Notes under the pieces: model-generated
Seen by the model: only the letters and a program-made list of their open reading frames with translations
Database searches by the model: none
Told to the model about the DNA's origin: nothing
NCBI RefSeq assembly: GCF_900141735.1
Contig: NZ_FQYO01000003.1
Coordinates: 62,001-126,000, forward strand
Direction: 5' to 3'
Length of the DNA: 64,000 nucleotides
Origin: Wenxinia saemankumensis
GTDB taxonomy: Bacteria > Pseudomonadota > Alphaproteobacteria > Rhodobacterales > Rhodobacteraceae
Part shown: in pieces, positions 26,245 to 36,742 of the stretch
How the letters are laid out: the number at the start of each line of letters is the position of its first letter
How positions within the stretch are numbered: position 1 is the first letter of the stretch
Made by a program: the position numbers and the translations under genes

Positions 26245-28130
26245 TGGCGGCGAGTGCCGACGAGATGTTCCTGATCGAGGCGCGGTTGCTGACCGAGAGC
26301 CTCGAGGCCGGGCTGCTGGACATGCAGGAGCGCCCCGGGGACAAGGGACTGATCGACAGCGTTTTCCGCGACCTGCACACGCTGAAGGGCTCCGGCGCGA
26401 TGTTCGGTCATGCCGAGCTCGCCCATTTCCTCCACGACTTCGAAACGGCGTTCGAGACCGTCCGGGAAGGGAAGCTGTCGGTGAGTCCGCCCCTGGTGAA
26501 GCTGGGTCTGCGGGCCTGCGACCACGCCGTGTCGCTGCTGGACGGCGGCCCGCCCGGGCCGGGCGCCGCCCTGCTCGACGAGCTTCGCGCCCTCGTCAGC
26601 GGCGAGCTGCCGCAGGGGGCCGGGCGGCCCTGGCGGCTGAGCTTCCGTCTCGCCCCCGATTGCCTCGTCCTCGGCGCCCGGCCGCAGGCCCTGCTGGACG
26701 AGTTGCGCCAGCTCGGTGCGGACGAGATCGAACCGATCCTGGACGACCTGCCGGAGCTGGCGGACCTGATCGCGGACCGGCTGTACATCGGATGGCGCAT
26801 GACCCTGCCCCCGGACCTGACGGAGGAGGCCATCCGGGAGGTCTTCGTCTTCAACGACGAGGGCCTGGCCCTGGACCTCGCGCGCGAGGGGGCCTCGCCG
26901 GACACGAGGCCGCCGGGAGAGGAGGCCGGGCCCGTGGCGCCGGCGGGCGGCGGCGCACGCGACCGGGCGATGATGCGCGTCCCCGCCGAACGGCTGGACG
27001 AGCTGATGGACAGGGTCGGGGAACTCGTCATCGCCGAGGCCCGGCTCGCGGAACTCGTGGCCGCGGACGGCAACCCGAACCTCGTCGCCGTCTCGGAGGA
27101 GATCAAGCGTCTCGCCAGCGGGATGCGTGAGACCACGATGTCGATCCGCATGACGCCGATCGAGACGATCACCGGTCGCTTCCGGCGCCTCGTCCACGAC
27201 CTGAACGATCAGCTCGGCAAGACCATCGCCCTGGTGGTGGAGGGCGAGGAGACCGAACTCGACAAGACGGTGATCGAACTCCTCGCGGATCCGCTGCTGC
27301 ACATGATCCGCAATTCCGCCGATCACGGGCTGGAGGATGCCGCCTCCCGCCTGGCCATGGGCAAGCCCGCGACCGGCACGATCCGCCTCTCGGCCCGGTA
27401 TTCGGGGGCCGAGGTCGCGATCACGCTGGCCGATGACGGACGGGGACTGGATCTCGCGCGGATCCGCGCGAAGGCGGTCGCCCGCGGCCTGATCCCCGTC
27501 GACGCCGATCTCGACGAGGCCGCCATCCGGGCGCTGATCCTGCAACCGGGCTTCTCCACCGCGGAATCGGTGACCGAACTGTCGGGCCGCGGCGTCGGGA
27601 TGGACGTGGTGCGGCGGACCGTGGATCAGCTGCGCGGCAGCGTCGAGGTCGACAGCGAGCCGGGCCACGGGACCCGCATCCGGATGCGACTGCCCCTCAC
27701 GCTGGCGATCATCGACGGCCTGCTGGTGGAGATCGGGGGAGAGCGCTACTCGATCCCCCTCGCCGCGGTCGAGCACATCATCGAGCTGCCCCGGGAACAG
27801 GCCCGGAATTCGAACGGCATGCGGTTCCTGAACGTCCGCGGCCAGCTCGTGCCCTTCCTTCGGATGCGGGACCTGCTGGCCAGCACCGGCGATCCGGGTC
27901 CGTTCCAGAAGGTCGTCGTGGTGACCGCGGGGGAATTGCGGGTCGGCCTGACCGTGGACCGGATCATCGGCTCCAGCCAGACCGTCATCAAGCAGCTCTC
28001 GCCGCTCCACAGCGCGCTCAAGACCTTCTCCGGGGCGACCGTCCTCGGCGACGGGTCCGTGGCGCTGATCCTCGACGTGCCGCAGCTCGTCGCCTTCGGC
28101 CAGGCCCGCGACAGCATGGAGGCCGCGTGA
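26244..28130 (+). CDS. cheA: chemotaxis histidine kinase CheA
   Basis: Cytoplasmic kinase of the receptor array, 628 residues. Seen in order: HPt domain with phospho-His45 in DLHTLKGSGAMFG; a P2-like segment (about 130-215); a Pro/Gly linker; the dimerisation helices (DELMDRVGELVIAEARL); the ATPase domain with N box LLHMIRNSADHG, G1 DDGRGLD, G2 GRGVGMD and GHGT; and a CheW-like P5 domain (RYSIPLAAVEHIIEL...FLNVRGQLVPFLRM). Start ATG 26244 shares one base with the cheY stop. Confidence 0.95.
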   Translation: MAASADEMFLIEARLLTESLEAGLLDMQERPGDKGLIDSVFRDLHTLKGSGAMFGHAELAHFLHDFETAFETVREGKLSVSPPLVKLGLRACDHAVSLLDGGPPGPGAALLDELRALVSGELPQGAGRPWRLSFRLAPDCLVLGARPQALLDELRQLGADEIEPILDDLPELADLIADRLYIGWRMTLPPDLTEEAIREVFVFNDEGLALDLAREGASPDTRPPGEEAGPVAPAGGGARDRAMMRVPAERLDELMDRVGELVIAEARLAELVAADGNPNLVAVSEEIKRLASGMRETTMSIRMTPIETITGRFRRLVHDLNDQLGKTIALVVEGEETELDKTVIELLADPLLHMIRNSADHGLEDAASRLAMGKPATGTIRLSARYSGAEVAITLADDGRGLDLARIRAKAVARGLIPVDADLDEAAIRALILQPGFSTAESVTELSGRGVGMDVVRRTVDQLRGSVEVDSEPGHGTRIRMRLPLTLAIIDGLLVEIGGERYSIPLAAVEHIIELPREQARNSNGMRFLNVRGQLVPFLRMRDLLASTGDPGPFQKVVVVTAGELRVGLTVDRIIGSSQTVIKQLSPLHSALKTFSGATVLGDGSVALILDVPQLVAFGQARDSMEAA

Positions 28131-28633
28131 TGTCGGTGCCGACCCATCCCGCCGCGCGGGGCCGGGCCGACGCGACCATGGTCACGCTCAGCCTCGGCGA
28201 CGAACTGGTCGCGGTGCCCACCGCCATCCTGCGGGAGGTGATCGAGCCCGGGCCGATCACCCGGGTCCCGAACGCGCCCGGCTTCGCCACCGGCCTCATC
28301 AATGTCCGCGGCATGGTGGTGCCGCTGACCGACCTGCGCATCCCCCTGAGGATGCCGATCCGTCCGCCCGACGCGGATACGCGGATCCTCGTCCTCGACC
28401 TCCCGCTCGAGGGGATCCCCGCGATCGTCGGCATCATGGCCGAACAGGTGCACGAGGTGACCGAGGTGGCGGGTGCCGCGCTGGACGAGGTGCCGAGCGT
28501 CGGCGCCCGCTGGCCGCGTCGTTTCGTCCAGGCCGTGGGACGCAAGGGGCCCCGGTTCTTCATCATTCCCGATCTCGACGCGATCTTTGCCGAACATCTC
28601 GTCGGCGCCGACCCGTCCAGGCCAAACCTCTGA
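28130..28633 (+). CDS. cheW: CheW coupling protein (first of two)
   Basis: Links receptors to CheA. The protein is 167 residues with one CheW domain: ELVAVPTAILREVIEPGPITRVPNAPGFATGLINVRGMVVPLTDLR. The NVRG turn is needed for CheA/receptor contact. Start ATG 28130 overlaps the cheA stop by one base; a GTG at 28127 is also in frame. Ten bases before the receptor gene. It differs clearly from the second CheW at 30315, so the two are not a recent duplication. Confidence 0.9.
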   Translation: MSVPTHPAARGRADATMVTLSLGDELVAVPTAILREVIEPGPITRVPNAPGFATGLINVRGMVVPLTDLRIPLRMPIRPPDADTRILVLDLPLEGIPAIVGIMAEQVHEVTEVAGAALDEVPSVGARWPRRFVQAVGRKGPRFFIIPDLDAIFAEHLVGADPSRPNL

Positions 28634-28642
28634 GGTGCCGAC

Positions 28643-30304
28643 ATGCGACTGACCCTGAAACTGAAGCTCTCCCTGACCCTGATCCTGCTGGTCGCGGCCT
28701 CGATCGGGGCCAGCCTGCTGGCGCTGGACAGGCTGTCGGGCATGCAATCCCGCATGGACGAGGTGGTGAACGTCCAGGTGGAACGCGTGCGCCTCGCCGA
28801 GGAACTGAGCATCAAGCAGCTGCGCATCCAGCGCGACGTCCGCGACTACCTCCTGGCAGAGACGCCGGCCGCGAAGCGGCAGGTCGGCGCGGCCATGGAC
28901 GAGGCCCGGCTCCTCCATGACGAGACCCTGCGCCAGATGCGCGAGATCGCCTCGGAGGAGGGGCGGCGTTCGCTGGACAATTACGAGGCGATCCTCGCCC
29001 GCATCCGGGACGCCAATACGCAGGCCATGGAACTCGACGATTCCGGCGAGACGCTCGCGGCGTTCCGCCTCCTGGACGGCGAGGGAAAGGCGGCCTGGCG
29101 CGACATGGAGGCCGAGATCGGGTCCATCATCGAGCGCAACCGGGAGGGGCTGGCCGACGCGGCCGCGACGGCGGCCTCCAATTACGCCGCCGCGCGCACC
29201 CTGACGCTCACGATCATGGCGGCCATCGCCATCGGCAGCGTGATCGCCGGCTTCTGGATCGTCGTCACCATTTCCCGGGGGCTCGCCCGGGCGATCGCCC
29301 TCAGCCGCAAGGTGGCGACCGGCGATCTGACGGAGACGGTGGCGATCACCAGCAACGACGAGATCTCGGACCTGCTCGGCTCGATGAACGAGATGACCGG
29401 GAACCTGCGCCGCGTGGTGGGCGAGGTGACCAGCGGCGCCGGACAGGTCGCCGCCGGATCGTCGGAGATGGCCTCCACGGCCGAGCAGCTCAGTCAGGGC
29501 GCGACGGAACAGGCCTCCTCCACCGAGGAGGCGTCGAGCTCGGTCGAGCAGATGACCGCCAATATCAAGCAGACGGCCGACAACGCCACCCAGACCGAGG
29601 AGATGGCCCGGAAATCCGCCTCCGATGCCCGCGAGTCGGGTCGCGCCGTGGCCGAGGCGGTGCAGGCGATGAAGACCATCGCCGAGCGGATCCTGGTCGT
29701 GCAGGAGATCGCGCGCCAGACCGACCTTCTGGCACTGAACGCCGCCGTGGAGGCCGCCCGGGCCGGCGAGCACGGACGCGGCTTCGCCGTCGTCGCCTCC
29801 GAGGTCCGCAAGTTGGCGGAGCGCAGCCAGACCGCGGCGGGCGAGATCTCCGCGCTCTCCGGGAACACGGTCCGGGCGGCGGAAGAGGCCGGCAAGATGC
29901 TGGAGGGTCTGGTCCCCGACATCGAACGCACGTCGGAACTGGTCAGCCAGATCAGCTCGGCGAGCCGCGAGCTGGCCTCCGGCGCGACCCAGGTGAACCT
30001 GGCGATCCAGCAGCTCGACAAGGTCACGCAGGAGAACACCTCCGCCTCGGAGGAGATGTCCGCGACCGCCGAGCAGCTGTCGGCCCAGTCGGAGACCCTG
30101 CGCGCCTCGATCTCCTACTTCCGCACCGATGACCGGGGCCAGCCCGCGGTCCCCGCGAGTCGCCCCAGGGCCGCGACCGGCAACGGCAAGTCGAAGGTCG
30201 TGCGCAAGCTCCAGGGCGGGGGGTTCGACTTCGACATGAGCGGGGCGGAGGACGACCTCGATGCCGACTTCATGCGCCAGGCCGGCAGCGGCAAGGCGGC
30301 GTAG
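28643..30304 (+). CDS. methyl-accepting chemotaxis protein
   Basis: Transmembrane receptor, 553 residues. Seen: TM1 (about 8-28), a periplasmic four-helix-bundle sensor of about 160 residues, TM2 (about 190-210), HAMP (about 210-262), methylation helices with [16 protein letters not shown], and the signalling hairpin tip [31 protein letters not shown]. The C-terminus (RQAGSGKAA) has no aromatic CheR-binding pentapeptide. The ligand is unknown. Sits between the two cheW genes. Confidence 0.93.
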   Translation: MRLTLKLKLSLTLILLVAASIGASLLALDRLSGMQSRMDEVVNVQVERVRLAEELSIKQLRIQRDVRDYLLAETPAAKRQVGAAMDEARLLHDETLRQMREIASEEGRRSLDNYEAILARIRDANTQAMELDDSGETLAAFRLLDGEGKAAWRDMEAEIGSIIERNREGLADAAATAASNYAAARTLTLTIMAAIAIGSVIAGFWIVVTISRGLARAIALSRKVATGDLTETVAITSNDEISDLLGSMNEMTGNLRRVVGEVTSGAGQVAAGSSEMASTAEQLSQGATEQASSTEEASSSVEQMTANIKQTADNATQTEEMARKSASDARESGRAVAEAVQAMKTIAERILVVQEIARQTDLLALNAAVEAARAGEHGRGFAVVASEVRKLAERSQTAAGEISALSGNTVRAAEEAGKMLEGLVPDIERTSELVSQISSASRELASGATQVNLAIQQLDKVTQENTSASEEMSATAEQLSAQSETLRASISYFRTDDRGQPAVPASRPRAATGNGKSKVVRKLQGGGFDFDMSGAEDDLDADFMRQAGSGKAA

Positions 30305-30314
30305 GGCGGCCGGC

Positions 30315-30800
30315 ATGATCAGCTCCGACACGGTCGTCACCTTCTCGGTCGCGGAGTCGCTCTTCGGGGTCGAGGTGGGGACGGTCCAGGAAATCCTGTC
30401 GCCGCAGAAGCCGGCCCGCCTGCCGAACGCACCGGCGCATCTTCTCGGCCTGATCGACGTGCGGGGTACTTCCGTCCCGCTGGTCGACCTGCGCCGGATC
30501 CTGGGCGAGCCGGGCCGGGAAGAGGACGACGAGACACGGGTTCTCCTTCTCAGTCTCGCGAACGGCGAGACGGTCCATCGGGTCGCCCTTCGCGTCGACA
30601 GGGTGATCGAGGTCGCGAAGCTGGACGATGACGGTGCGATCGCCCCGCTGGGCGAAGCGCAGATGCTGCAATGGGATCCACGGATGGTGCTGGGAATCGG
30701 GCGGCGCAACGGGACGATCGCCACACTCCTCGACGTGCGGCGGATCTTCGATCCCTCGATCCTCGCCCCCGGTCGGACGCCGGTGCCATGTCCCAGCTGA
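30315..30800 (+). CDS. cheW: CheW coupling protein (second of two)
   Basis: A 161-residue single-domain CheW: VTFSVAESLFGVEVGTVQEILSPQKPARLPNAPAHLLGLIDVRGTSVPLVDLRRIL. The DVRG turn replaces NVRG of the first copy. Start ATG 30315, ten bases after the receptor stop; upstream in-frame codons overlap the receptor gene and look non-coding. Its last codons overlap the cheR start by 13 bp. The presence of two CheWs may allow two array arrangements. Confidence 0.88.
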   Translation: MISSDTVVTFSVAESLFGVEVGTVQEILSPQKPARLPNAPAHLLGLIDVRGTSVPLVDLRRILGEPGREEDDETRVLLLSLANGETVHRVALRVDRVIEVAKLDDDGAIAPLGEAQMLQWDPRMVLGIGRRNGTIATLLDVRRIFDPSILAPGRTPVPCPS

Positions 30801-31636
30801 CGGCACCCGACCTTCGCGGGCGGCTGCGGAGCCACATCTTCCGCGAGACCGGCATCCGGATGCCGCCCGACAAGGACCATCTCCTCGCCTCGCGGCTGCG
30901 GCGACGCCTGATCGACGGCGGATTCCGGGACCTCGACGGCTACCTCGTCCATCTCTTCGAGGGCGGGGGACTGTCGGACGAATGGCCGCGGATCGTGGAT
31001 CTCGTGACCACCAACAAGACGGATTTCTTTCGGGAACCCAGGCATTTCGACCTGCTCGCGAACCGGATCGTGCCCGAGGCGCTTGCCCGCGCGCGGCCGG
31101 GCGCCCGGGTGCGGTTCCGGCTGTGGAGCGCCGCGGCCTCGACCGGGGCAGAGGCCTATACCGCGGCCATGATACTCGCCGATGCGGCGCAGGAGGCGCC
31201 CCAACTCGATTGGGCGATCCTGGGGACGGACATCTCGAGCGCGGTGCTCGACCAGGCCGACCGGGCCATCTACACCGTCGAACAGCTTGGCCCGGTTCCG
31301 GCCGACATCGCGTCTCGCTACATCATGCGGGGGCGTGGCGTGCAGGGGGCCGGGCAGGGCCGGATCGTTCCCGAACTGCGCCGCCGCACCCGGTTCGCCG
31401 AGCTGAACCTGATCGCGCCACCCTACCAGGTCGCCCAGGGACTCGACGTGATCCTGCTGCGCAACGTCCTGATCTATTTCGACGATCGGCAACAGGCCGA
31501 GGTGATCGCGAATGTCGCCGGTCACCTTCGGGACGGGGGCTGGCTGCTCGTCGGTCACTCCGAATCGATGGTCGTGCAGGATGGCCGCCTGTCGCAGGTC
31601 GCGCCGGCCGTGTTCCGCAAGGGGGAGGGGCGCTGA
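30788..31636 (+). CDS. cheR: chemotaxis methyltransferase CheR
   Basis: Methylates receptor glutamates using SAM for adaptation, 282 residues. Seen: the all-helical N-domain with TTNKTDFFREPRHFDLL, the SAM-binding domain with LWSAAASTGAEAYTAAM, AILGTDIS, and LRNVLIYFDDRQQ. The SAM loop differs from the common STGEEPY form (A for the first E, A for P). Start ATG 30788 lies inside the end of cheW. The stop overlaps the cheB start by ATGA-like one-base coupling. Confidence 0.92.
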   Translation: MSQLTAPDLRGRLRSHIFRETGIRMPPDKDHLLASRLRRRLIDGGFRDLDGYLVHLFEGGGLSDEWPRIVDLVTTNKTDFFREPRHFDLLANRIVPEALARARPGARVRFRLWSAAASTGAEAYTAAMILADAAQEAPQLDWAILGTDISSAVLDQADRAIYTVEQLGPVPADIASRYIMRGRGVQGAGQGRIVPELRRRTRFAELNLIAPPYQVAQGLDVILLRNVLIYFDDRQQAEVIANVAGHLRDGGWLLVGHSESMVVQDGRLSQVAPAVFRKGEGR

Positions 31637-32748
31637 TGCCGCGGTCGCAGGCCCCGATCCGCGTGATGATCGTCGACGATTCCGCCGCGGCCCGGGCCGG
31701 ACTGACGCGGCTTCTCTCCGCCGATCCGGGGATCGCCGTCACCGCGACGGCCTGCGATCCGTTCGACGCGGCGGAACAGATGCGCAGCGCGTTGCCGGAC
31801 GTGCTGATCCTCGATCTCGCCCTGCCGAGGATGGACGGGCTGACCTTCTTGCGGCGGATCATGGCGCAACGCCCCATGCCCGTCATCGTCTGCTCCAGCT
31901 TCACGGCAAGGGGGTCGGAGAACGCGATGAAGGCGCTGGAATCCGGGGCGGCGGAGGTCGTCGCCAAACCCCGCCTCGGCAGCCCGGCAGAGGTGGCGGA
32001 GGCGGAAGTGACGCTTTGCGACGCGGTCCGTGCCGCCGCCTCGACCCATCCCCAGCGCAAGGCGGACGTTGCGCCGAAGGCCCTTCGGCCGGGGCCGAAG
32101 CTGACCGCGGACGCGATCCTGCCCGAGCTTCCGCCCCGTCCCGGGGCCGGTCCGCCGAACGGGCAGGTCATCGCCATCGGCGCCTCGACCGGCGGGACCG
32201 AGGCGCTGGTCAGGCTTCTCTCGGCGCTGCCGGCCGGCCTGCCGCCGATCCTGATCGTGCAGCACATGCCGGAACATTTCACCCGGACCTTCGCCCAGCG
32301 TCTGGACCGCCTCTGCAAGCCGGCCGTGACCGAGGCGGCGTCGGGGGACAGGCCGATCCGCGGGACGGTGCACCTGGCGCCGGGCGGAAAGCACATGATG
32401 CTGCGGCGCAACGGGGCCGGCTACATCGTCGATATCGTGGACGGCCAGCCGGTCGCCCGCCATCGTCCCTCTGTCGACGTGCTGTTCCGCTCGGTGGCGC
32501 AGGCCGCCGGACGGCAGGCCCTGGGGCTGGTCCTGACCGGAATGGGCGATGACGGGGCGCGGGGCTTGCTGGAGATGCGCAATGCGGGCGCCGCCACGGC
32601 CGTCCAGGACGAGGCCTCCTCGGTCGTCTTCGGCATGCCGCGAGAGGCACTCGCCATGGGCGGCGCGACCACGGCCTATCCCCTGACGCGCCTGCCGGAT
32701 CTCGTTCTCCAGTGGAGCGCCGAGATCCAGACCCGTGCCGGCGCATGA
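31636..32748 (+). CDS. cheB: chemotaxis methylesterase/deamidase CheB
   Basis: Removes receptor methyl groups and resets sensitivity, 370 residues. Seen: an N-terminal receiver domain with phospho-Asp60 in LILDLALPRMDG, a Pro-rich linker (about 135-175), and the esterase domain with catalytic Ser184 (GASTGG), His210 (VQHMP) and Asp306 (GMGDDGA). Start ATG 31636. Last gene of the che operon; no cheD, cheC or cheZ is recognisable nearby. Confidence 0.95.
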   Translation: MPRSQAPIRVMIVDDSAAARAGLTRLLSADPGIAVTATACDPFDAAEQMRSALPDVLILDLALPRMDGLTFLRRIMAQRPMPVIVCSSFTARGSENAMKALESGAAEVVAKPRLGSPAEVAEAEVTLCDAVRAAASTHPQRKADVAPKALRPGPKLTADAILPELPPRPGAGPPNGQVIAIGASTGGTEALVRLLSALPAGLPPILIVQHMPEHFTRTFAQRLDRLCKPAVTEAASGDRPIRGTVHLAPGGKHMMLRRNGAGYIVDIVDGQPVARHRPSVDVLFRSVAQAAGRQALGLVLTGMGDDGARGLLEMRNAGAATAVQDEASSVVFGMPREALAMGGATTAYPLTRLPDLVLQWSAEIQTRAGA

Positions 32749-32961
32749 GGACGGTGGGCACGGACCGTCACCCCCCTCCGCCCGGGTCGTCGCGCGCTTC
32801 GGGAAGATCGCGGATGCCGATCCACCCGTCCTGGGGAGGGCGGATGGGCGGCAGGGCAGGCCGGCGAAGGTCCGGCTCGCCGGTCCCGCCGCGCCGCCAC
32901 GATCCCGGGGCGCCGGGGGACCGGGTCCCGTCCGCAGGCCGGGGCGGCGGAAGCGGATCGC

Positions 32962-33912
32962 TCAGCGGTTCTCGTCGAAGACCATGTCGTAGAACATCTT
33001 CGCGGCGCCCGTCAGGGGACGCTCGTTGCGGCGGACGAGACCGAACTGGCTGAGTTCCAGGTCCGGGGCGAGGGACAGGATCCGTAGCGTGGGTTCGGGA
33101 CGCCCGGCCTGGTCGAACTGCAGCACCGACCGGGCGAAGGGTGCGATGGCGTCCGATCCGCGCACGAGGCCGAGGCTGAGGAGGAGGGAGGGCGTGCTGA
33201 CGATCCGCTCGGGCAGCGGCAGGCCCGCCCGCATGAAGAGGTGTTCGATCGCGCGCCGGACGAGCCCGCCGGTGGGCTGCAGCACCCAGTCGTAGTCGAG
33301 GCAGTCGGCGAGGCTCGGGGCCTCCCGCGCGCAGAGCGGGTGGCCCTCGCGCACGACCAGGCAGAAGGCCTCGGCCTTCAGCGGCTGGAACTGCAGCAGG
33401 TGCATCTGCGCGGTGTTCGGGACCCGCCCGACATAGAAGTCCAGCCGGTCGGCGAGCAGGCTCTCGACCATGGTGTCGCTGGTCTCGACGATGACCTGGA
33501 CCTCGGTCCGGGGGGCGATGGCGCGGAACCGACCGACCGCGGGCAGCACGCTTTCCATCGCGGGGCCCGAGATCGCGCCGACGCGGACCAGTCCCGGAAG
33601 GCCGTTCTCGATCCGGCCGATCTCGCGGTCGGCCCGGTCCAGCTCACGCAGCGTGCGTGCCGCGCTCTGGGTCAGGATCTCGCCCGCCTGGGTCAGCGTC
33701 ACGCCCCGCGCGGTCCGCTCGTAGAGCTTGCTGCCCGCCAGCGCCTCGACCTCGCGCAGCAGGCGCGAGGCGGCGGACTGGGTGATCGGCAGCCGCGCGG
33801 CGGCGGCGCTGATCTGCCCGGTCTCGCCCAGGGCGGCGAGGATGCGCAGATGCGCGGTCTTGAGCCCGCGTCGGACGAGCCGGTCCTCGGTGTTGGAAGG
33901 GGTCAGGGCCAT
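32962..33912 (-). CDS. LysR-family transcriptional regulator (GbpR-like)
   Basis: A 316-residue LysR regulator. Seen: an N-terminal winged HTH (LRILAALGETGQISAAAARLPITQSAASRLLREVEAL) and a periplasmic-binding-like effector domain (GLVRVGAISGPAMESVLPAVGRF...). The overall form resembles GbpR, a regulator of sugar-uptake genes in rhizobia, though this is a judgement from pattern, not a search. It is divergent from the GH51/sugar importer operon, so it probably controls it in response to an arabinose-containing inducer. Confidence 0.82.
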   Translation of the reverse strand: MALTPSNTEDRLVRRGLKTAHLRILAALGETGQISAAAARLPITQSAASRLLREVEALAGSKLYERTARGVTLTQAGEILTQSAARTLRELDRADREIGRIENGLPGLVRVGAISGPAMESVLPAVGRFRAIAPRTEVQVIVETSDTMVESLLADRLDFYVGRVPNTAQMHLLQFQPLKAEAFCLVVREGHPLCAREAPSLADCLDYDWVLQPTGGLVRRAIEHLFMRAGLPLPERIVSTPSLLLSLGLVRGSDAIAPFARSVLQFDQAGRPEPTLRILSLAPDLELSQFGLVRRNERPLTGAAKMFYDMVFDENR

Positions 33913-33922
33913 GGCATCCCGG

Positions 33923-34051
33923 GATATGACGAAACTGCTATATCACGCTGCGATTTCAACGCTTGCCCGTTCTTTGCGCCGCTTGCTACGCTCGTGGCGG
34001 AACAACAGGCACATTTCGAACGGCGCGTGACCCGGCACCGCAATATTGCGG
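33923..34051. promoter_or_regulatory. palindromes in the lysR-abfA intergenic region
   Basis: GATAT...ATATC (33923-33944) lies 11 bp upstream of the regulator start and could be an autoregulatory LysR site. A perfect 14-bp palindrome, CCGCAATATTGCGG (34038-34051), lies 56 bp before the GH51 start and stands out as AT-rich in GC-rich DNA. Which protein binds either site is inference. Confidence 0.4.
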
Positions 34052-34106
34052 CTTGTCGCCGATGTCGTCCGCCCGCCGCAAGGGTGCGAACGAGGGAAGA
34101 CCATCC

Positions 34107-35615
34107 ATGAAAATCGCCGCCGATCTGCACCGCGAATTCAAGATCAGCACGATCGACGACCGGCTCTACTCGGCCTTCATCGAGCATATGGGGCGCGCGA
34201 TCTACGGCGGCATCTACGAACCCGGCCACGCGACGGCGGACGAGGACGGGTTCCGCGGCGACGTCATGCAGTTCGTCAAGGACCTGAGGATTCCGGCCAT
34301 CCGCTACCCGGGCGGCAACTTCGTCTCGGCCTACGACTGGGAGGACGGCGTCGGCCCGAAGGACAAGCGTCCGGTCCGGCTCGACCTCGCCTGGCGGAGC
34401 AAGGAGACGAACCAGGTCGGCATCAACGAATTCGGCCGCTGGGCCGAGAAGGCGGGCATCGACATGATGCTGGCCGTGAACCTCGGCACCGGCACGCTGC
34501 AGAAGGCGCGCGAATACGTCGAATACGTCACCTATCCCGGCGGCACCTACTGGTCCGACCTGCGCAAGTCGCACGGCCAGGAGAAGCCCTGGGACGTGAA
34601 CATGTGGTGCCTCGGCAACGAGATGGACGGCCCCTGGCAGGTCGGCCACAAGGAGGCCAAGGAGTACGGCCGCCTCGCCGACGAGACGGCCAAGGCGCTG
34701 CGCGGCCTCGACCGGAACGCCGAACTGATCGTCTGCGGCAGCTCCAACGACCAGATGCCGACCTATCCCGAATGGGAGCGCGAGGTGCTTGAGGAGTGCT
34801 ACGACAACGTCGACTACATCTCGCTCCACAAGTATTTCGGCAATTCCTCGCACGACACGCTGAACTTCTTCGGCAAGATCGAGGAGACGGGCCGCTACAT
34901 CCAGGCGATCGCCGGGGTGATCGACTACGTGCAGGCCAAGAAGCGGTCGAAGCGGCAGGTCGGCATCTGCTTCGACGAGTGGAACGTCTGGTACCACATC
35001 CGCGGCCAGGACGAGAAGAACTGGAAGAGCTGGGACTGGCCCGAGGCGCCGGCCCTGCTGGAGGAGGATTACAACTTCGAGGACGCCCTCTTCGTCGCGG
35101 GGCTGCTGAACGAGTTCATCCGGCGCTCCGACCGGGTCCGCATCGCGGCCATCGCGCAGCTGGTCAACGTGATCGCGCCGATCCGCACGCTGAACGGCGG
35201 GCCGGCCTGGCGCACGACGATCTACTGGCCCTACCAGATGGCTTCGCTCTACGGGCGCGGCGATGCGCTGAACGTCGCGGTGGACGGTCCGACCTACGAT
35301 TGCGAGGTCTCCTCCGATGTGCGCTACATGGACATCTCGGCCGTGCACAACACGGGCGAGGGGATGGTGACGCTGTTCATCGTCAACCGCCACCTGACCG
35401 AGACGGCCGAGCTCGACATGCGGCTGACCGGCTTCGACGGAGCGAGCCTCGCGATGCACAAGGTGATGGAGGGGCACGACCTTCGGGCCACGAACAGTCC
35501 CGACCAGCCCGACGCGATCGCCCCGCAGGACGGCAGCGGCGTGGGCGTCGAGGACGGGCGGCTGAAGGGGAAACTGGCCCCGCTGTCCTACCACGTCGTC
35601 CGGCTGAAGGTGTGA
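34107..35615 (+). CDS. abfA: alpha-L-arabinofuranosidase, GH51
   Basis: Releases terminal arabinofuranose from arabino-oligosaccharides, 502 residues. Seen: RYPGGNFVSAYDWEDGVGP, the acid/base Glu172 in CLGNEMDGPWQ, DYISLHKYFGN, and the nucleophile Glu291 in ICFDEWNVWY. A C-terminal beta-sandwich follows. No signal peptide: MKIAADLHREFKIS begins directly, so it acts in the cytoplasm on imported oligosaccharides. Start ATG 34107. First gene of an operon with a CUT1 importer 7 bp downstream. Confidence 0.92.
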   Translation: MKIAADLHREFKISTIDDRLYSAFIEHMGRAIYGGIYEPGHATADEDGFRGDVMQFVKDLRIPAIRYPGGNFVSAYDWEDGVGPKDKRPVRLDLAWRSKETNQVGINEFGRWAEKAGIDMMLAVNLGTGTLQKAREYVEYVTYPGGTYWSDLRKSHGQEKPWDVNMWCLGNEMDGPWQVGHKEAKEYGRLADETAKALRGLDRNAELIVCGSSNDQMPTYPEWEREVLEECYDNVDYISLHKYFGNSSHDTLNFFGKIEETGRYIQAIAGVIDYVQAKKRSKRQVGICFDEWNVWYHIRGQDEKNWKSWDWPEAPALLEEDYNFEDALFVAGLLNEFIRRSDRVRIAAIAQLVNVIAPIRTLNGGPAWRTTIYWPYQMASLYGRGDALNVAVDGPTYDCEVSSDVRYMDISAVHNTGEGMVTLFIVNRHLTETAELDMRLTGFDGASLAMHKVMEGHDLRATNSPDQPDAIAPQDGSGVGVEDGRLKGKLAPLSYHVVRLKV

Positions 35616-35622
35616 CGGCGGG

Positions 35623-36705
<1,083 letters not shown>

Positions 36706-36742
36706 GCATCGAACGACTTCATCAACGGGAGGAACCGAGAAG

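Noticed and set aside
27746-31558. A 1270-codon open frame on the minus strand, antisense to cheA-cheR
   Set aside because: It runs opposite to genes with complete catalytic motifs. Its translation is Arg/Gly/Asp/His-rich without any domain, which is typical of the spurious open frames in very GC-rich DNA.
26244-32748. Possible horizontal transfer of the che operon
   Set aside because: No flanking integrase, tRNA junction, repeats or visible change in base composition was seen.
32750-32769. Short hairpin GACGGT / ACCGTC after cheB
   Set aside because: Only 6 bp with no T-tract; stems this short are common by chance in this sequence.
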